Shown here piece by piece: positions 32,697-42,606 of a stretch of DNA of 64,000 nt; positions within the stretch are counted from its first letter, which is position 1; each line of letters opens with the position of its first letter. Source of the DNA: Daedaleopsis sinensis (lineage: Eukaryota > Basidiomycota > Agaricomycetes > Polyporales > Polyporaceae). The position numbers and the translations under genes are program-made. The notes below the pieces were generated by a model. It did no database searches, was not told the DNA's origin, and was given only the letters and a program-made list of their open reading frames with translations. The stretch lies in assembly GCA_033807695.1 (NCBI GenBank), contig CM066304.1, forward strand, positions 1,612,001-1,676,000. Reading direction: 5' to 3'.

Positions 32697-34979
32697 GGAC
32701 AAGGAACGCGTCTAGCTCCGGCGGGAGCTCGAAAATGGACCGGAACCTCATCATCAACCTCTCCGGGATGCCACGAGACACCGGATCAGCCAGATTGACC
32801 TTCGTGTTGACGTATTCAGGTAAGACCGAGATATTGCGCGCCATGCAGATGATCTCCGTCCTCCGAATGGACATGTTGACTTGAAAATTGCGACTGCGCC
32901 CCCGCTTAAATGCCCCGATCACGCCTTCGTTGTCGCCTCGGACCCTGACACTCGCGTTCTCCACGTCGAGCTCCTCCATCCGCCGCGTCACCAGCTCTAT
33001 GGCGACCATCTCCGCCCAACCGATATCTCTGCCCTCTCGTTTCCACTCCTCCAACCCGACCTTCCACTTCCAAGCGTCCCACCGGCCATCCAGCACCACC
33101 CCGATGCCCCAGTCCGACGATGCGTCCACCCAGATGCCCAGATCCCGCGTTTCTCCACGCGGTTTCAGCGAGCGTGTGATCCCTGGGCGCTCCAGCGTGA
33201 GCCGCCACCATCTGAGGTCAGAGATCAAGGACTTGGACGGATAGCGCGGAGCGTGCTTGTTGCCGAACTTCGCGACAAACGCGCACAAGTTCGTGAGGTA
33301 AGTGCGCCCGCTGGGAAAAACGAAGGTGATGTGCGCCAGGGTCGTCTTCAAATCCAACCGCCCCGACTGCGCATCCACAACCTGCAGCACCGCCAAGACA
33401 CGTCCCAGATACTTCAAGCGTTTCCGTTCCGGTAGGCTGACCGTCTTGTTGGGCAGGTCCCAGAGGAAACCGACGTAGACTCCGGTGAAGTCGTAGTCGT
33501 GTATTTTGATGAGGTGCCATTGGACGCCCATGGGGACTGTCGCGTTGATGATGTCGCGAAGACCGTGACCATAGATCCAAGAGTTTGGTGAAGGCCCCAG
33601 CGCGATGGGGAAGCGTATAGGTGACAAATCGTCGACCCACTTGTGGTTCGGCCCCCACCCTTTTGCCTCGACGACATCGACTATCAGGTCCATGATCGCG
33701 CCCTGAAGTCCAGTCCCCGAAGTGATGCCGAACGGCACGACATGATCGATGTAGAAATCGCCCGGGCTGCACTGTACGAAGATGTACGGTTTGTGTGCCG
33801 CCCTCACCGGAATGCGCCTGAACGCCGAGTCGATGTCCAGTGATGCCATCTGCGCGCCAGGTGGGGTGTTCGCTACCTGCAAGCCGACATGTTAGATACC
33901 ATGCGATCGCACATTCCAAGCCCGACAACTCAAAACCAACCCAACCGGGATGCCCGCGCTGGCCAGAAAACCGCCCGTACCGGCTAGATACACTGCCCGC
34001 GCCGGCGAGAAACTTGCCCGCAGCGGCCAGATGTCGCCCGCAACGGCTAAACATTGCCTGTGCGGCCAAAAGGAGCCCGTACTGGCTAACAATGCCCGAC
34101 TCGGCTGCCCATGCAGGCGAGAAAACCTGCCCCGACCCGGCGGAACATGCACAAAGAAAAACTCACCGTTTCCACCATGTTCGCCGCTGTTCCCCATTTT
34201 GTCGGGAAGTCGTCCGAGTCAATCATGCTGTTGACTGAGACCCCGTGCTCGTCCTCAAACGAGCAGTTTTGCACCAGGCGCAGCCCTGCACTGCCTGCCT
34301 TCTCCACCACTGACAAAGGCGAGGTCCTGAAGAAACCTCCCAATATCCTCTCCACGTCGTCTCTTGCATACGGCCCTGTCATGTGTCCCAAGTGGACTTG
34401 TTCGTCGATGTATTGCTGTACGAATTCTATGTTTTCCAGAGCGCCTTTGTGATTTTCGGGTGTGAACGTTTTCGTGAGGGGCTTCATGTCGCCGAGAGGG
34501 AAACCGAACCGAATCCTAGTGCCGAGAAGGGGGTATCGATCTAAAAGATTGAGGTCGCGGATCACCTCGTCGATACCGTCCGCGTTGTACGTCGTGATGA
34601 CGCGGTCACGCTCAGCAGCACCGCTTACTCGCCGCGGTATGATCGGCGGAACCACAGAGACAGCAGACGTGTCCTCCGGCGTTCGCGAGGTTGCAGCGGT
34701 GACAAGTGTTCGCTCCTCGCGTGTTCCAACGGACGCAAATCTCCCGCCGGTCGGTCCCAGCGAGAAACTTCCCGTTAGATCTGATCGCGAAAACAGCCTT
34801 CCCGGAGACGGTCCTGGTTCGCGTGCACGCGTCCGCCTTGTGACCGTTCTCACCACAGAGGAGACAGAGGACACCGGTACCCGCTCCCTGCGGTGCTCTG
34901 CCGTTCTGAAACCCCCTTGCGCCTCCTCCTTCGGCACGAGATCCACCGGTCGCGACACCGCCGTCGGTTCGAAATCCAC
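32689..34979 (-). CDS. Reverse transcriptase/RNase H of the DIRS-like element, with an intron
   Basis: Two exons. The upstream frame (34979-34168) holds the N-terminal RT part (FFRTSPLSVVEKAG, LRLVQNCSFEDEHGVSVN, DFPTKWGTAANMVET). It ends at a perfect donor (ACG/GTGAGT) and continues after a 290-nt intron (34166-33877; branch CTAAC, acceptor TTGCAG) with VANTPPGAQMASLDIDSAFR, the RT palm. The second catalytic motif is KWVDDL, followed by thumb/connection and an RNase H domain starting LGIWVDASSDWGIGVVLDG. The stop is at 32691-32689. Without splicing the frame stops at 34086. The true N terminus is uncertain: it overlaps the end of the gag frame, and homology becomes clear only from about 34630. 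Confidence 0.82.
33949..34105. repeat. Degenerate 21-bp minisatellite inside the RT intron
   Basis: About eight copies of a unit like GCCCGNNNCGGCNAGAAANNT, varying between 20 and 22 bp, fill most of the intron (33877-34166). The repeat lies wholly within the intron and respects both splice sites. Confidence 0.75.
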
Positions 34980-36515
34980 CCGATCGGTCCTGCCTGTCGT
35001 ACGGAGTGTAGCGGTTCGCGCCGTTCAGCCGTCCCTCGATCGCGCGCATATTCTCGTTCGTCCGATCGTTGCACACTTGCAAGAGCTCTCGGTTGTACTG
35101 GTCCTGAGTATCGTCGAAATAGGCCCTCTTGTGGTTACCGAAGTACCCCCTGCGAATGTTGACGTCGAACCTTAAGATACCGGCGAAACGATCGTCGAAA
35201 TTTTGCTGTCGGCTAAGGAAGTTGAAGTGTTCACGGAAACGATCGACGACGTTGGGAAGACAGACACCCTTGAGAATGTCCAGGAGGTTCGGGTACGCGT
35301 CCTTCCACTCCTCGGGAGACATTGTGTCTTCTCCAGGCCACTTCGAGACGTCTACGATCGCCCTCTTGACGCCCAATTTGTCGTGATGATTCGTCATCTC
35401 GAGTGCCTTAAATCCGCGGGATACTGCCATCAGAGCGTTGCTAGTGCACAGAGTGAGCGGCAAATGAAAAAGGTGAGCATCGCGCTTAGCTTCGGGTCCG
35501 CGTCTACCATCCTCTGGTCGAAGAAATTGGAACCTGCAGTGTCTCCCAACAACGCCGCCGGTGCGTCCTGCTTCGGGACCGCAGGCGTGCTCGCCACGGA
35601 TCCGCCTATGCCAGACAACCTCTCGACACAAGCGAGTGCACGAAGGTAGGCGGCATCCCCGAAGGTGCTGGCCGTCTGTAGCATCGCCGCCACGACTTGT
35701 GCGCTGGGTATATGCGCCCCTACAGCCGCCGACTGGGTCGCCACGAGGAGCTGAGGGGTCGTAGGCCTTGTCCGGGGACCGTCTCCAGCGTTCTGTCCCC
35801 AACCGAAGGTGTAAGGAACCGGGGATCCCGGCGGTGTAGTTGACATGAAGGGGTTTCCCCCCGTGTAAGGGTTGTCCGGGTCGAGGTCCAACTAAGGCTG
35901 AGCAACAGGTCAGATCACATGCAGGTAGATCTGGATCTGACCTGTGATTTGACCTGTAGGTATGGATCACACAGGTCACAGGTCATACAGGTCATTGACC
36001 TGTACAGATCTGGATCAGAGTTCAGAGACATCATGCAGGTCACAGGTCAGATCCTCAATCTGACATTTATTGCCAATATTGTTCTAAAGCTTCAGAAAAT
36101 CATATCTAACACATAATAAATTCTGGAACCACTTATGATCTGCAGGTTAACCTGTGATCTGACCTGTAGGTTCAGATCCTTGCAGGTCTGGATCAAAACA
36201 GATCATGATCTGTACAGATCTGGATCAGGGTGCTAGGGGTTACTTGACCTGTAGGTACAAATCCAAATCACCTGTAGGTGATCTGTTGCTCACCCTTAGG
36301 TCCAACATGTCCTCGTTGTCTGATACGTTCTCCTCTCCAACGGTGCGTCTCAGAGCACGGTCCGCGTTCCTAGCCGCTCTCGACTCATTCTCCTGGTAGC
36401 GACGTTGAGCCTCATTCAGCTCCGGCGTCTCACCAGAGCCGTTTCCTGTTCCGGGCAAGTGACTATATGCGCCTCCATCCCGCGCGCCAAGTCCGCGTGT
36501 CATTCCAGTAGTCAT
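34612..36515 (-). pseudogene. Gag-like protein of the DIRS-like element, disrupted
   Basis: Translation from the ATG at 36515 gives MTTGMTRGLGARDGG, a helical block (ELNEAQRRYQENESRAARN) and NEDMLDL. There a 406-bp MITE (35893-36298) breaks it. Past the MITE the same frame resumes with DLDPDNPYTGGNPF and runs to about 35470. From there the protein-like reading moves one frame over near a T5 run (35467-35471) and continues with GFKALEMTNHHDKLGVKRAI, an Arg/Gly-rich part, a CCHC knuckle (CLLCGENGHKADAC) and a further Cys/His cluster, to a stop at 34612. The shift could be a decayed homopolymer or a -1 frameshift signal. The zinc knuckle suggests nucleic-acid binding. Confidence 0.65.
35893..36298. 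mobile_element. hAT-type MITE with ACAGGTCA-rich subterminal repeats
   Basis: 406 bp flanked by an exact 8-bp target duplication GGTCCAAC (35885-35892 and 36299-36306). The termini are inverted repeats starting TAAGGSTGAGCAACAG. An 8-bp duplication and a TAAGG start fit the hAT superfamily. CAGGTCA/TGACCTG octamers in both orientations crowd both arms, while the centre (about 36040-36130) is AT-rich and free of them. There is no coding capacity, so mobility depends on a transposase elsewhere. Confidence 0.9.
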
Positions 36516-36978
36516 TTTTGGTCAAAGAAAGAATCTTCAGCTAGTTACGAAGAGGAACAGACGAGTTTCAGACTCCAAATTGCGAACTTGAGCGACGAGA
36601 GGTGAATGTAGAGGAGAGAAAAGGGTGAGACGCCCAACAGGCGATCTCCCCGCTTCCACATTCGACCTCTCGCGCTTGGTAAGCTCTTGTTCGGACTCGC
36701 TCGCTAGCTCACGCGTCCGAACTACAATGGTCTTAGGTACTGTCAATGTGGCGTATGCTATTGGCGTCCGGGGCATCCCGGGTGCCACAATTTCTTTCCC
36801 CCGTGGGCGCGAAGAGGACCCGCCATTCGCGCTCCCTCCCCTCCCTCGCTGCGCTCGGGGGGTCCCCCAAGCCGGTCGCGCTCAGGCGGGCACCCTAAAG
36901 CCTCGTTCGCGCGATATCTCAGGCCGGCTACCCCCCTCGGGACCAGAGAAGTCGCTTGGTATGTGTTCGAGGACGCCG

Positions 36979-37110
36979 AACCCTAACCGAACCCGAACCC
37001 GAACCCTAACATCCTAAGCGAGCGGACGTCGGCGCAGCCCTAAGCGAGCGGGCATCGGGGCGGGCCTAGGCGAGCGGGCGTCGGAGCGGGCCTAAGCGAG
37101 CGGGCGAACG
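36979..37110. repeat. Telomere-like run next to a 26-bp tandem repeat
   Basis: 36979-37010 reads as degenerate CCCTAA/CCGAAC repeats. It is followed at 37013-37110 by about 3.8 copies of a 26-bp unit starting CCTAAGCGAGCGGGCGTCGG. It lies just inside the right 29-bp inverted repeat of the inner unit. Confidence 0.75.
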
Positions 37111-37132
37111 ACCAATGGGTATGTTGGCCTGG

Positions 37133-37161
37133 CACAGCATGGTACTTGCAAGTCCCTTCGG
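37133..37161 (-). repeat. Right 29-bp inverted repeat of the inner 12.1-kb unit
   Basis: Perfect reverse complement of 25049-25077. Immediately beyond it (37164 onward) sequence similar to the inner side of the composite element's right end resumes. Confidence 0.85.
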
Positions 37162-38260
37162 TCTGCATCAGGAAAACGTCACATATACCTGTGGCACCTG
37201 GGCAGGTCCCTCAGGCGGTTCAGGACGCTCAGGTCTTTGACCTGGTAGGCGAAGTGCCTCTACCTGGTAGGCAGATACCTACCTGTGCAGGTCACCGCTC
37301 AGGCTCATATAAAGTCTCGGTACTCGGCCCACCCGGAATGCTAGATATCACACAATAGATATAGGATTACAATGATAAGATTATTATTCTGGTACTTCTA
37401 GGATACATGAAGATATAACGGCAAAGGGTAACGTGGATAACTAGTATGGTCGGAAGTCAACGTTAAACTCTCACATACACATGCATACCAACGACCTCGT
37501 AAAGACATCTCAACATACGGCATTGCCAATCCAGGTGCAACGGACATGAATGATGAGCCGAGTCACTGACCTTGATTAGCGAGAGGTTCGGCATTGAGAA
37601 GCAGACATAGCAAGCAAGACCAGAGCCAGAGTAGAGAGCACAGTGAGGAAGGAAGCTAAGAGAGAGCACCTGCCGTGGTGCGGAGGGCATCGAGTATTGA
37701 GAGCGTACCGTTTATGCTGCAGTCATGTTGGCTGAGGACAGGGTATCGTATAGTAAATGTCCAAAAGAATTTCAAAGGACTCACTGAATGCGTACTCCTG
37801 CCTTCCCCAGCAAAGAGCTAAAAAGACGACGGGATTCACTCCTCCGCTATTAGGTGACGATCTACAATGGGTCAGTCACAAGTCGGTGGTGGACAAAGAG
37901 GGCGACATACAGATATGTCATGAATCATCATGCAGATGCAGCCGTCGCCCACTTCCAGTGCCCACCCACATCCGAACAGGCAGCCAGTCAAACACAAGTC
38001 GACTGAATGCACTGGACCTACAAAGACAACGTGGTCAGTCAAGATCATACACATCCAGGCGGGACGTACTGGACTGTGATCATTATGCTATGGCAACGGT
38101 GTTATCCTCCTCGGTCTCCAGGCTGATCTTGAGTGGATGTGTGTATGCTTGAACTGCTGCGAGCATTTGACTATGCTGAGAGGGTGTGAGGGTAAGATGA
38201 GAGCGTGGACGGAGGTGAGAAGGAGAGGATGGGAGGACAGAGAGGGAAAAAAGAACGAAG
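37162..38260. other. Left interior of the original composite element
   Basis: Subterminal part with repeated ACCTGGTAGGC/CTCAGG motifs (about 37190-37310), then non-coding sequence up to the MULE. No transposase-like frame was found. Together with 42274-42574 this is what remains of the 1.5-kb shell. Confidence 0.6.
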
Positions 38261-38269
38261 GACACCGCA

Positions 38270-38363
38270 AGTGAATGCAATTCACCCAGCACGATGCGAC
38301 GCGAGGCGCCCGACAGACGCTCGCACCTTCCATATCAAGCAAGCATACGAGACATCATTTATT
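38270..38363 (+). repeat. Left MULE terminal inverted repeat
   Basis: 94 bp identical to the reverse complement of 42171-42264, with a looser match over the next 30 bp. Confidence 0.95.
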
Positions 38364-38473
38364 ACTAGCCGTTAACTACCATTATAATATCTGTTTGACA
38401 GGCGCGGTGTTCTATTGCAGGAGGGACAATTGTATCAGCCTATCAGATACAAGGTCTTAATGTGACTATACTA

Positions 38474-41400
38474 TCAGCGTGATGAGGACGACGATGGCGC
38501 GCCCGGAGGATTAGTCGCCGGCGCTAAGTCAGTGACAGCCTGCGAACGAGATGTACCCTGTCGCTGCTGGTACCCCATGGTGTTCCGAGAGCGACGTTGC
38601 CCCGGACGGTCACCGGGGTGTGGCCACGTCGTCTCTCGACGCCGCCCAGTCTCTTCTACATGTCTGATATCCTGGACAAACTCGCTGACATCCCTTCCGA
38701 TGTTTCTGTCCACCATGCTAGAGATCCAGATCGAGTTACCGCACGGTATTTGCGACTCGATGATATCGGCGGCCTCTCTAAGCTCTTTAGCACGTCGCTT
38801 TAGCTGCCGGGTCTTCAGCTCAACCTGTGACAACACACTCCGGTCAGGCTCATGACACAAGATGACTCCAACTCCGATGCCATAGTACTAGCAGTACCAC
38901 ACACGTACCTGGTCCTCATCATCTCCACTATCACCACCAGTGGAGTAGGCCAAAGGCGACGACGAGCGCCGGTCGTCGTGCTCACTGAGAGCTACAGAGA
39001 CAGCCCGGCTACTGGATGCCCGCTTTCTCTTCAGAGACTTCAACACTCCGCCTTCAAGGTCATCCCATCCCCCGGTGTACAAGCTCAGCTTCGTCTTGTC
39101 ACCAAGCCAAACGTGGTCGTCGCCATCGGAAATTGCACCATCGTTGGGGTCGTCGAAGGTAGCTTGAACCTGGGTAGGATCGTTCTGATCCTTGAGGGCA
39201 GGGTGACGGTAGATGGGGAGGGTTCGACGACGATAGACTTGCTGCCAGAAGCTTGAAGGTATGGGCCCAACAGCTTGGACAAGGTGTTTGCAGAGATGGT
39301 GAGGATGGTATTTCTGTGCTCCACAGTTGCAGGTCCATGTTTTGACATCGGTCTCATAGACCCTTGTGCTCACAGCTGTGTGTGCGAGTTTCGCCCATGC
39401 CGTCTTGAAATAGCGTTGGTAGGTCGTAAGTGGTCGTGACCGGCCTAGGCGATATGTATCCTCAAGCATGTCTGCGCGCACCAGGTAACCGGGTGTGACC
39501 CGGTGTATCAAGATGTAGGTGAGTTGGTCGAGGCGAGGACGAAGGAGATGATGGAGGTGATCGCCTTTTAATTGCTGCCAGAATTTCTCGACAGTCATGG
39601 TTGTACGCAGACGTGAGATCCGTGTAGGAGACGTCGAACGAGCCCAGAGGGACCACTTGTTTGGCGAGTACCAGGACGTCCAGAGATAGCCCCAGACTTC
39701 CGCAAGACCACGGGTACGACAGAACATATACATCTCAAAGACGGCGTTGCGACGAATTGATTCTGGGCTGTGAGAGTCGGTCACGGAGTGTGTAGAGGGT
39801 GGCTGAGATGCTACAGCTGTAGTCTGAGAGGCGGGTGGAGTGTCCTGTTCAGGAAACAGCGGGTGCAGGCAGAAGTGCTTGGTGAAAAGGATGAGGATCT
39901 GCTTTCGATGTGGGGCTGGGCAGAAAGTGTACTCGGGGTCAAGTGAGCGAACCTCGCCGTCTTCGAAAAGCCAGTCGGGACCGTCTTCAGCATCAGGGTC
40001 ATCAGCCGAGGCCGCTTCGAGGCGCTCCCTGAGGTCCTCGTTATCAAGAGTCTCTCCGTCCTCGAGTGCACTACCTGATGGCACACTCTCGTCGTTGCTC
40101 ATGAGCGCAGGATCTACGGGGATGTCGTCATTTGGATGGAGGGGGATCAATGAGCCATTGAAGCGCAGGCGGATCGTCGGGATGGCGTGAGGAGCTACTA
40201 CAAATGTCGGTGCACTCTATAGCAGCAATATTAACGTACAAGTTCCACAGATATTGATGACAAGCACTCACCTGGCTCTGCCGTTGCTGAATGGGTACAA
40301 ACAGAGTGTCGATCCAGGAGAACTCGGAATGTGCTTCTTCGGCATGGTATTGCGCAGGAGTGCGTCGCAAAATGGAGAGACGGGTCTTCAAAGCTCGTAG
40401 ACAGTGCCAGTAGCAGAGCTGATGCTTCGCATCAGGGTACACTGTGCGGAACGCATTGATCTCGGACCAGTCCTTATCGGTCAGCGTGAACAAGGCGGTG
40501 ATATTCCATTTATCACGGACTGCTGTCAGGAAACGGGTGAGGTACCGTTCTTTACCGCCTGCTTCGCCACCCTCAGAGCGGAGCATCAGATATCCAAGGG
40601 GTAGTCCAGAGCCATAGACCTCTCCCAGCAGAGCAAAGAGCTCGACGCGCGAGCCGTTTGTATTCCCTAAGACAACATGTAATATTTCGTGAGTCACCTG
40701 TCTCTACATGCACCGCAGCGGTCAAGAGTACAACTGCATGAAAGCGAAAATGAATTTATATTTAAGAAAGTACGTACATGCGGAATCCAAAGCTAACTCA
40801 CGTATGCGCCCGCCCCACTTCTGAATGATCTGCGGAAGGGCAAACGCAATAGCCAAGAAGCCATCCTCTGCCGGCAATGGGATCGTCTCCACAATGCAGA
40901 GTGTCGACGTTGGGCCCTCGGACTTGGATCGAGCCTCTTCGAGCAGTAGCCTAGCAGACTTGCTCTCTTCTTCGTCACGTCTCCACTTGGTTCGATCTTG
41001 CTGTGCCCAGCGAGCGTAGATTGCTTTTCGTGTGAAGAGCGGTCGGGGATGCAAGGTCAGCACCTCGGCCCAGATCTAAATATATCAATATGTCAACGGA
41101 GCGCATGGCATCCTAATATCCAGAATAAGCAAGAGACTTACCTGGCTCACTGTCTTATCCCCACAGTCCTCCACTAGCTTAACAACGTCTGCCGGAAGGT
41201 CGATTGGGCAGTACGCAATATGACCACATTGGTGCCGGATTTTGACCATCACTGTGTCGGAGTTCTCGGAGACGCAGATGGACAGCCATCCATCGCACTC
41301 GAACGTGTCCATGGCCTCCTTGTCGCGATGTTTACCAGGGTCTGCAGCCTTCCGGGGAGCCTTTTGACGCTTCGCATACTGCGCACAGTGATACATATAT

Positions 41401-41990
41401 GTTGTAGAGGTGTATCTTGTGGTCACACTTGCATGGTGACTATGGTAGCTGACGGACCCTCTTGATTGGCCCTGCTCGGAAGACTGAATAGACATGAACA
41501 CTTACATAAATCTATAGTCCACCTTCTCCCAAATCCGATGTGCCAACGTGTTTGCACGAGCCTTGAGCTCACCCTGAATCTCCGGAATTGATACTCGTGC
41601 TTCAAGTTCGAAGATATGCGGCTGATTTTGTAAGAAGCCGAGGAATGTCGAGAGAGCCATGGTGTCGGAAGATGTGAGAGAATCCGCTGCGGGCCCAGGT
41701 TGATTCCGCGCTCGATCGGACATCTCGTTCCCAGCCTCGCCTTCTCCGCTCTTCCTAGCTTTTGAATTTATCCGCCACTGTCGCTTGGCCTCGGTACAGT
41801 CCGCGCATGTTGTGGTGTGATCGACGTGCGCGCCGCTCCCCCTGACTTTGAGCGGAAAACTTGACAAGGGAAGCGTCAGTTTGCAATGACGACATTTCTC
41901 GGTCTTCTCAGGTTCTGTTCCAGTCCCGGTGTTCGCGAGGCCGCCGGCAGAAGCCCTAGCAGAAAAGGAAGCGGCGCTAGCGGTGTCCAT
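38474..41990 (-). CDS. MULE transposase with SWIM zinc finger
   Basis: Multi-exon gene from the ATG at 41990 to a TGA at 38476-38474. Exon 1 (41990 to about 41516) has a CxxC zinc site (KCRHCKLTLPLSSF..CADC). The next exon carries FECDGWLSICVSENSDTVMV and HQCGHIAYCPIDLP, the DNA-binding region of fungal MULEs. Then follow the catalytic part (EDGFLAIAFALPQIIQKWG, IRELALDSA; ELFALLGEVYGSGLPLGYLM; FTLTDKDWSEINAFRTVYPD; KHQLCYWHCLRAL) and, in the large exon ending about 38916, the SWIM finger (TCNCGAQKYHPHHLCKHLV). The last exon is a basic helical tail ending in serines. The RNase H-fold acidic residues appear present in ALDSA and TDKDW; the third was not assigned. It would cut at the 94-bp TIRs. 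Confidence 0.9.
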
Positions 41991-42170
41991 AACCAGTAGA
42001 GAGGATACTCAGCGGAGGATAGACATACAAACACAATCCCTAGGCTGCAACACCTCCGAAAAGCGTGAAGTTTGCCGTCACGTGTAGTACAACCCATCCC
42101 GAGCCTCAGAAAACATATAATTCATGTGGTAGCACGAAAACAGATATTATAATGGTACTTAAACGTGAGA

Positions 42171-42264
42171 AATAAATGATGTCTCGTATGCTTGCTTGAT
42201 ATGGAAGGTGCGAGCGTCTGTCGGGCGCCTCGCGTCGCATCGTGCTGGGTGAATTGCATTCACT
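42171..42264 (-). repeat. Right MULE terminal inverted repeat
   Basis: Perfect complement of 38270-38363, followed outward by the 9-bp duplication at 42265-42273. Confidence 0.95.
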
Positions 42265-42574
42265 GACACCGCATCAGCCGCCCACTGTAAACATGGACAA
42301 ATAGACTTATTTGGAAAGAAGATCTAGCGCCGTAGCACAGTACTGTCCACAGACGGGTCGAATGTGTGGCCTCTCAGCGTGTTCCGAGTCTCAGGTCGCT
42401 GTTTGTGGACTGTCATATGTTTAAAACCCATGTTTGTATCACTCCAGCACCTGATCTAATTTCTCCTGAAAACCGCACATTGAGGTCACTCCCCAGTTTT
42501 CACAGGTATATCCCCAGGCTCAGGTCGCAGGTCGTAGGCCCAGGACCATGCAGGTATGTGACATTTTGCTGATG

Positions 42575-42604
42575 TGTTAGGCCGGGGACTTACAAGTACC
42601 TGTG
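42575..42604 (-). repeat. Right terminal inverted repeat of the composite element
   Basis: Reverse complement reads CACAGGTACTTGTAAGTCCC and onward; 29 of 30 bases match the left end. It is followed by TATA and then SDR coding sequence. Confidence 0.92.
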
Positions 42605-42606
42605 TA

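Larger units (their letters stand above)
30953..37132 (-). mobile_element. DIRS-like (tyrosine-recombinase) retroelement region
   Basis: On the minus strand the order is Gag-like protein, reverse transcriptase/RNase H, then tyrosine recombinase: the DIRS/Ngaro order, with no DDE integrase. The coding block spans 36515-31410; true ends could not be fixed because no split direct repeats were identified. The 3' flank (30953-31400) is rich in short inverted repeats, including a hairpin at about 31137-31180. Gag is broken by a MITE and an apparent one-base shift, whereas the RT and recombinase frames are open. Confidence 0.7.
38270..42264 (-). mobile_element. Complete autonomous Mutator-like element (MULE)
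   Basis: 3995 bp with long terminal inverted repeats: the outer 94 bp are identical (38270-38363 and 42171-42264, starting AGTGAATGCAATTCACCCAG), and weaker similarity continues to about 125 bp. An exact 9-bp target duplication, GACACCGCA, flanks it (38261-38269 and 42265-42273), the size expected for Mutator. It contains one transposase gene on the minus strand. Identical TIRs and an open gene suggest a recent, possibly active copy. Confidence 0.95.
25015..42606. mobile_element. 17.6-kb composite TIR transposon insertion inside the SDR gene
   Basis: The ends carry a 30-bp inverted repeat starting CACAGGTACTTGTAAGTCC (25017-25046) with its reverse complement at 42575-42604; only one base differs. 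Each end abuts TATA. Taking TA as part of each terminus and TA as the target duplication (25013-25014 and 42607-42608) rejoins the SDR reading frame exactly. Sequence just inside the right end (subterminal ATCAGCAAAATGTCACATACCTG) recurs in similar form at about 37164-37188, showing that the original element was about 1.5 kb and was later enlarged by nested insertions (inner unit 25049-37161 and the MULE 38270-42264). No transposase belonging to the 1.5-kb shell is seen, so it is probably non-autonomous. The superfamily is unknown. Confidence 0.88.

Noticed and set aside
38270..42264. Kyakuja-Dileera-Zisupton or CACTA (Plavaka) element
   Set aside because: The 9-bp duplication, long TIRs, SWIM finger and LTDKDW/CYWH motifs point to Mutator.
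25015..42606. The whole composite as a giant MULE mobilised by its internal transposase
   Set aside because: The outer ends differ from the MULE TIRs and the target duplication is TA, not 9 bp; the MULE has its own complete ends inside.
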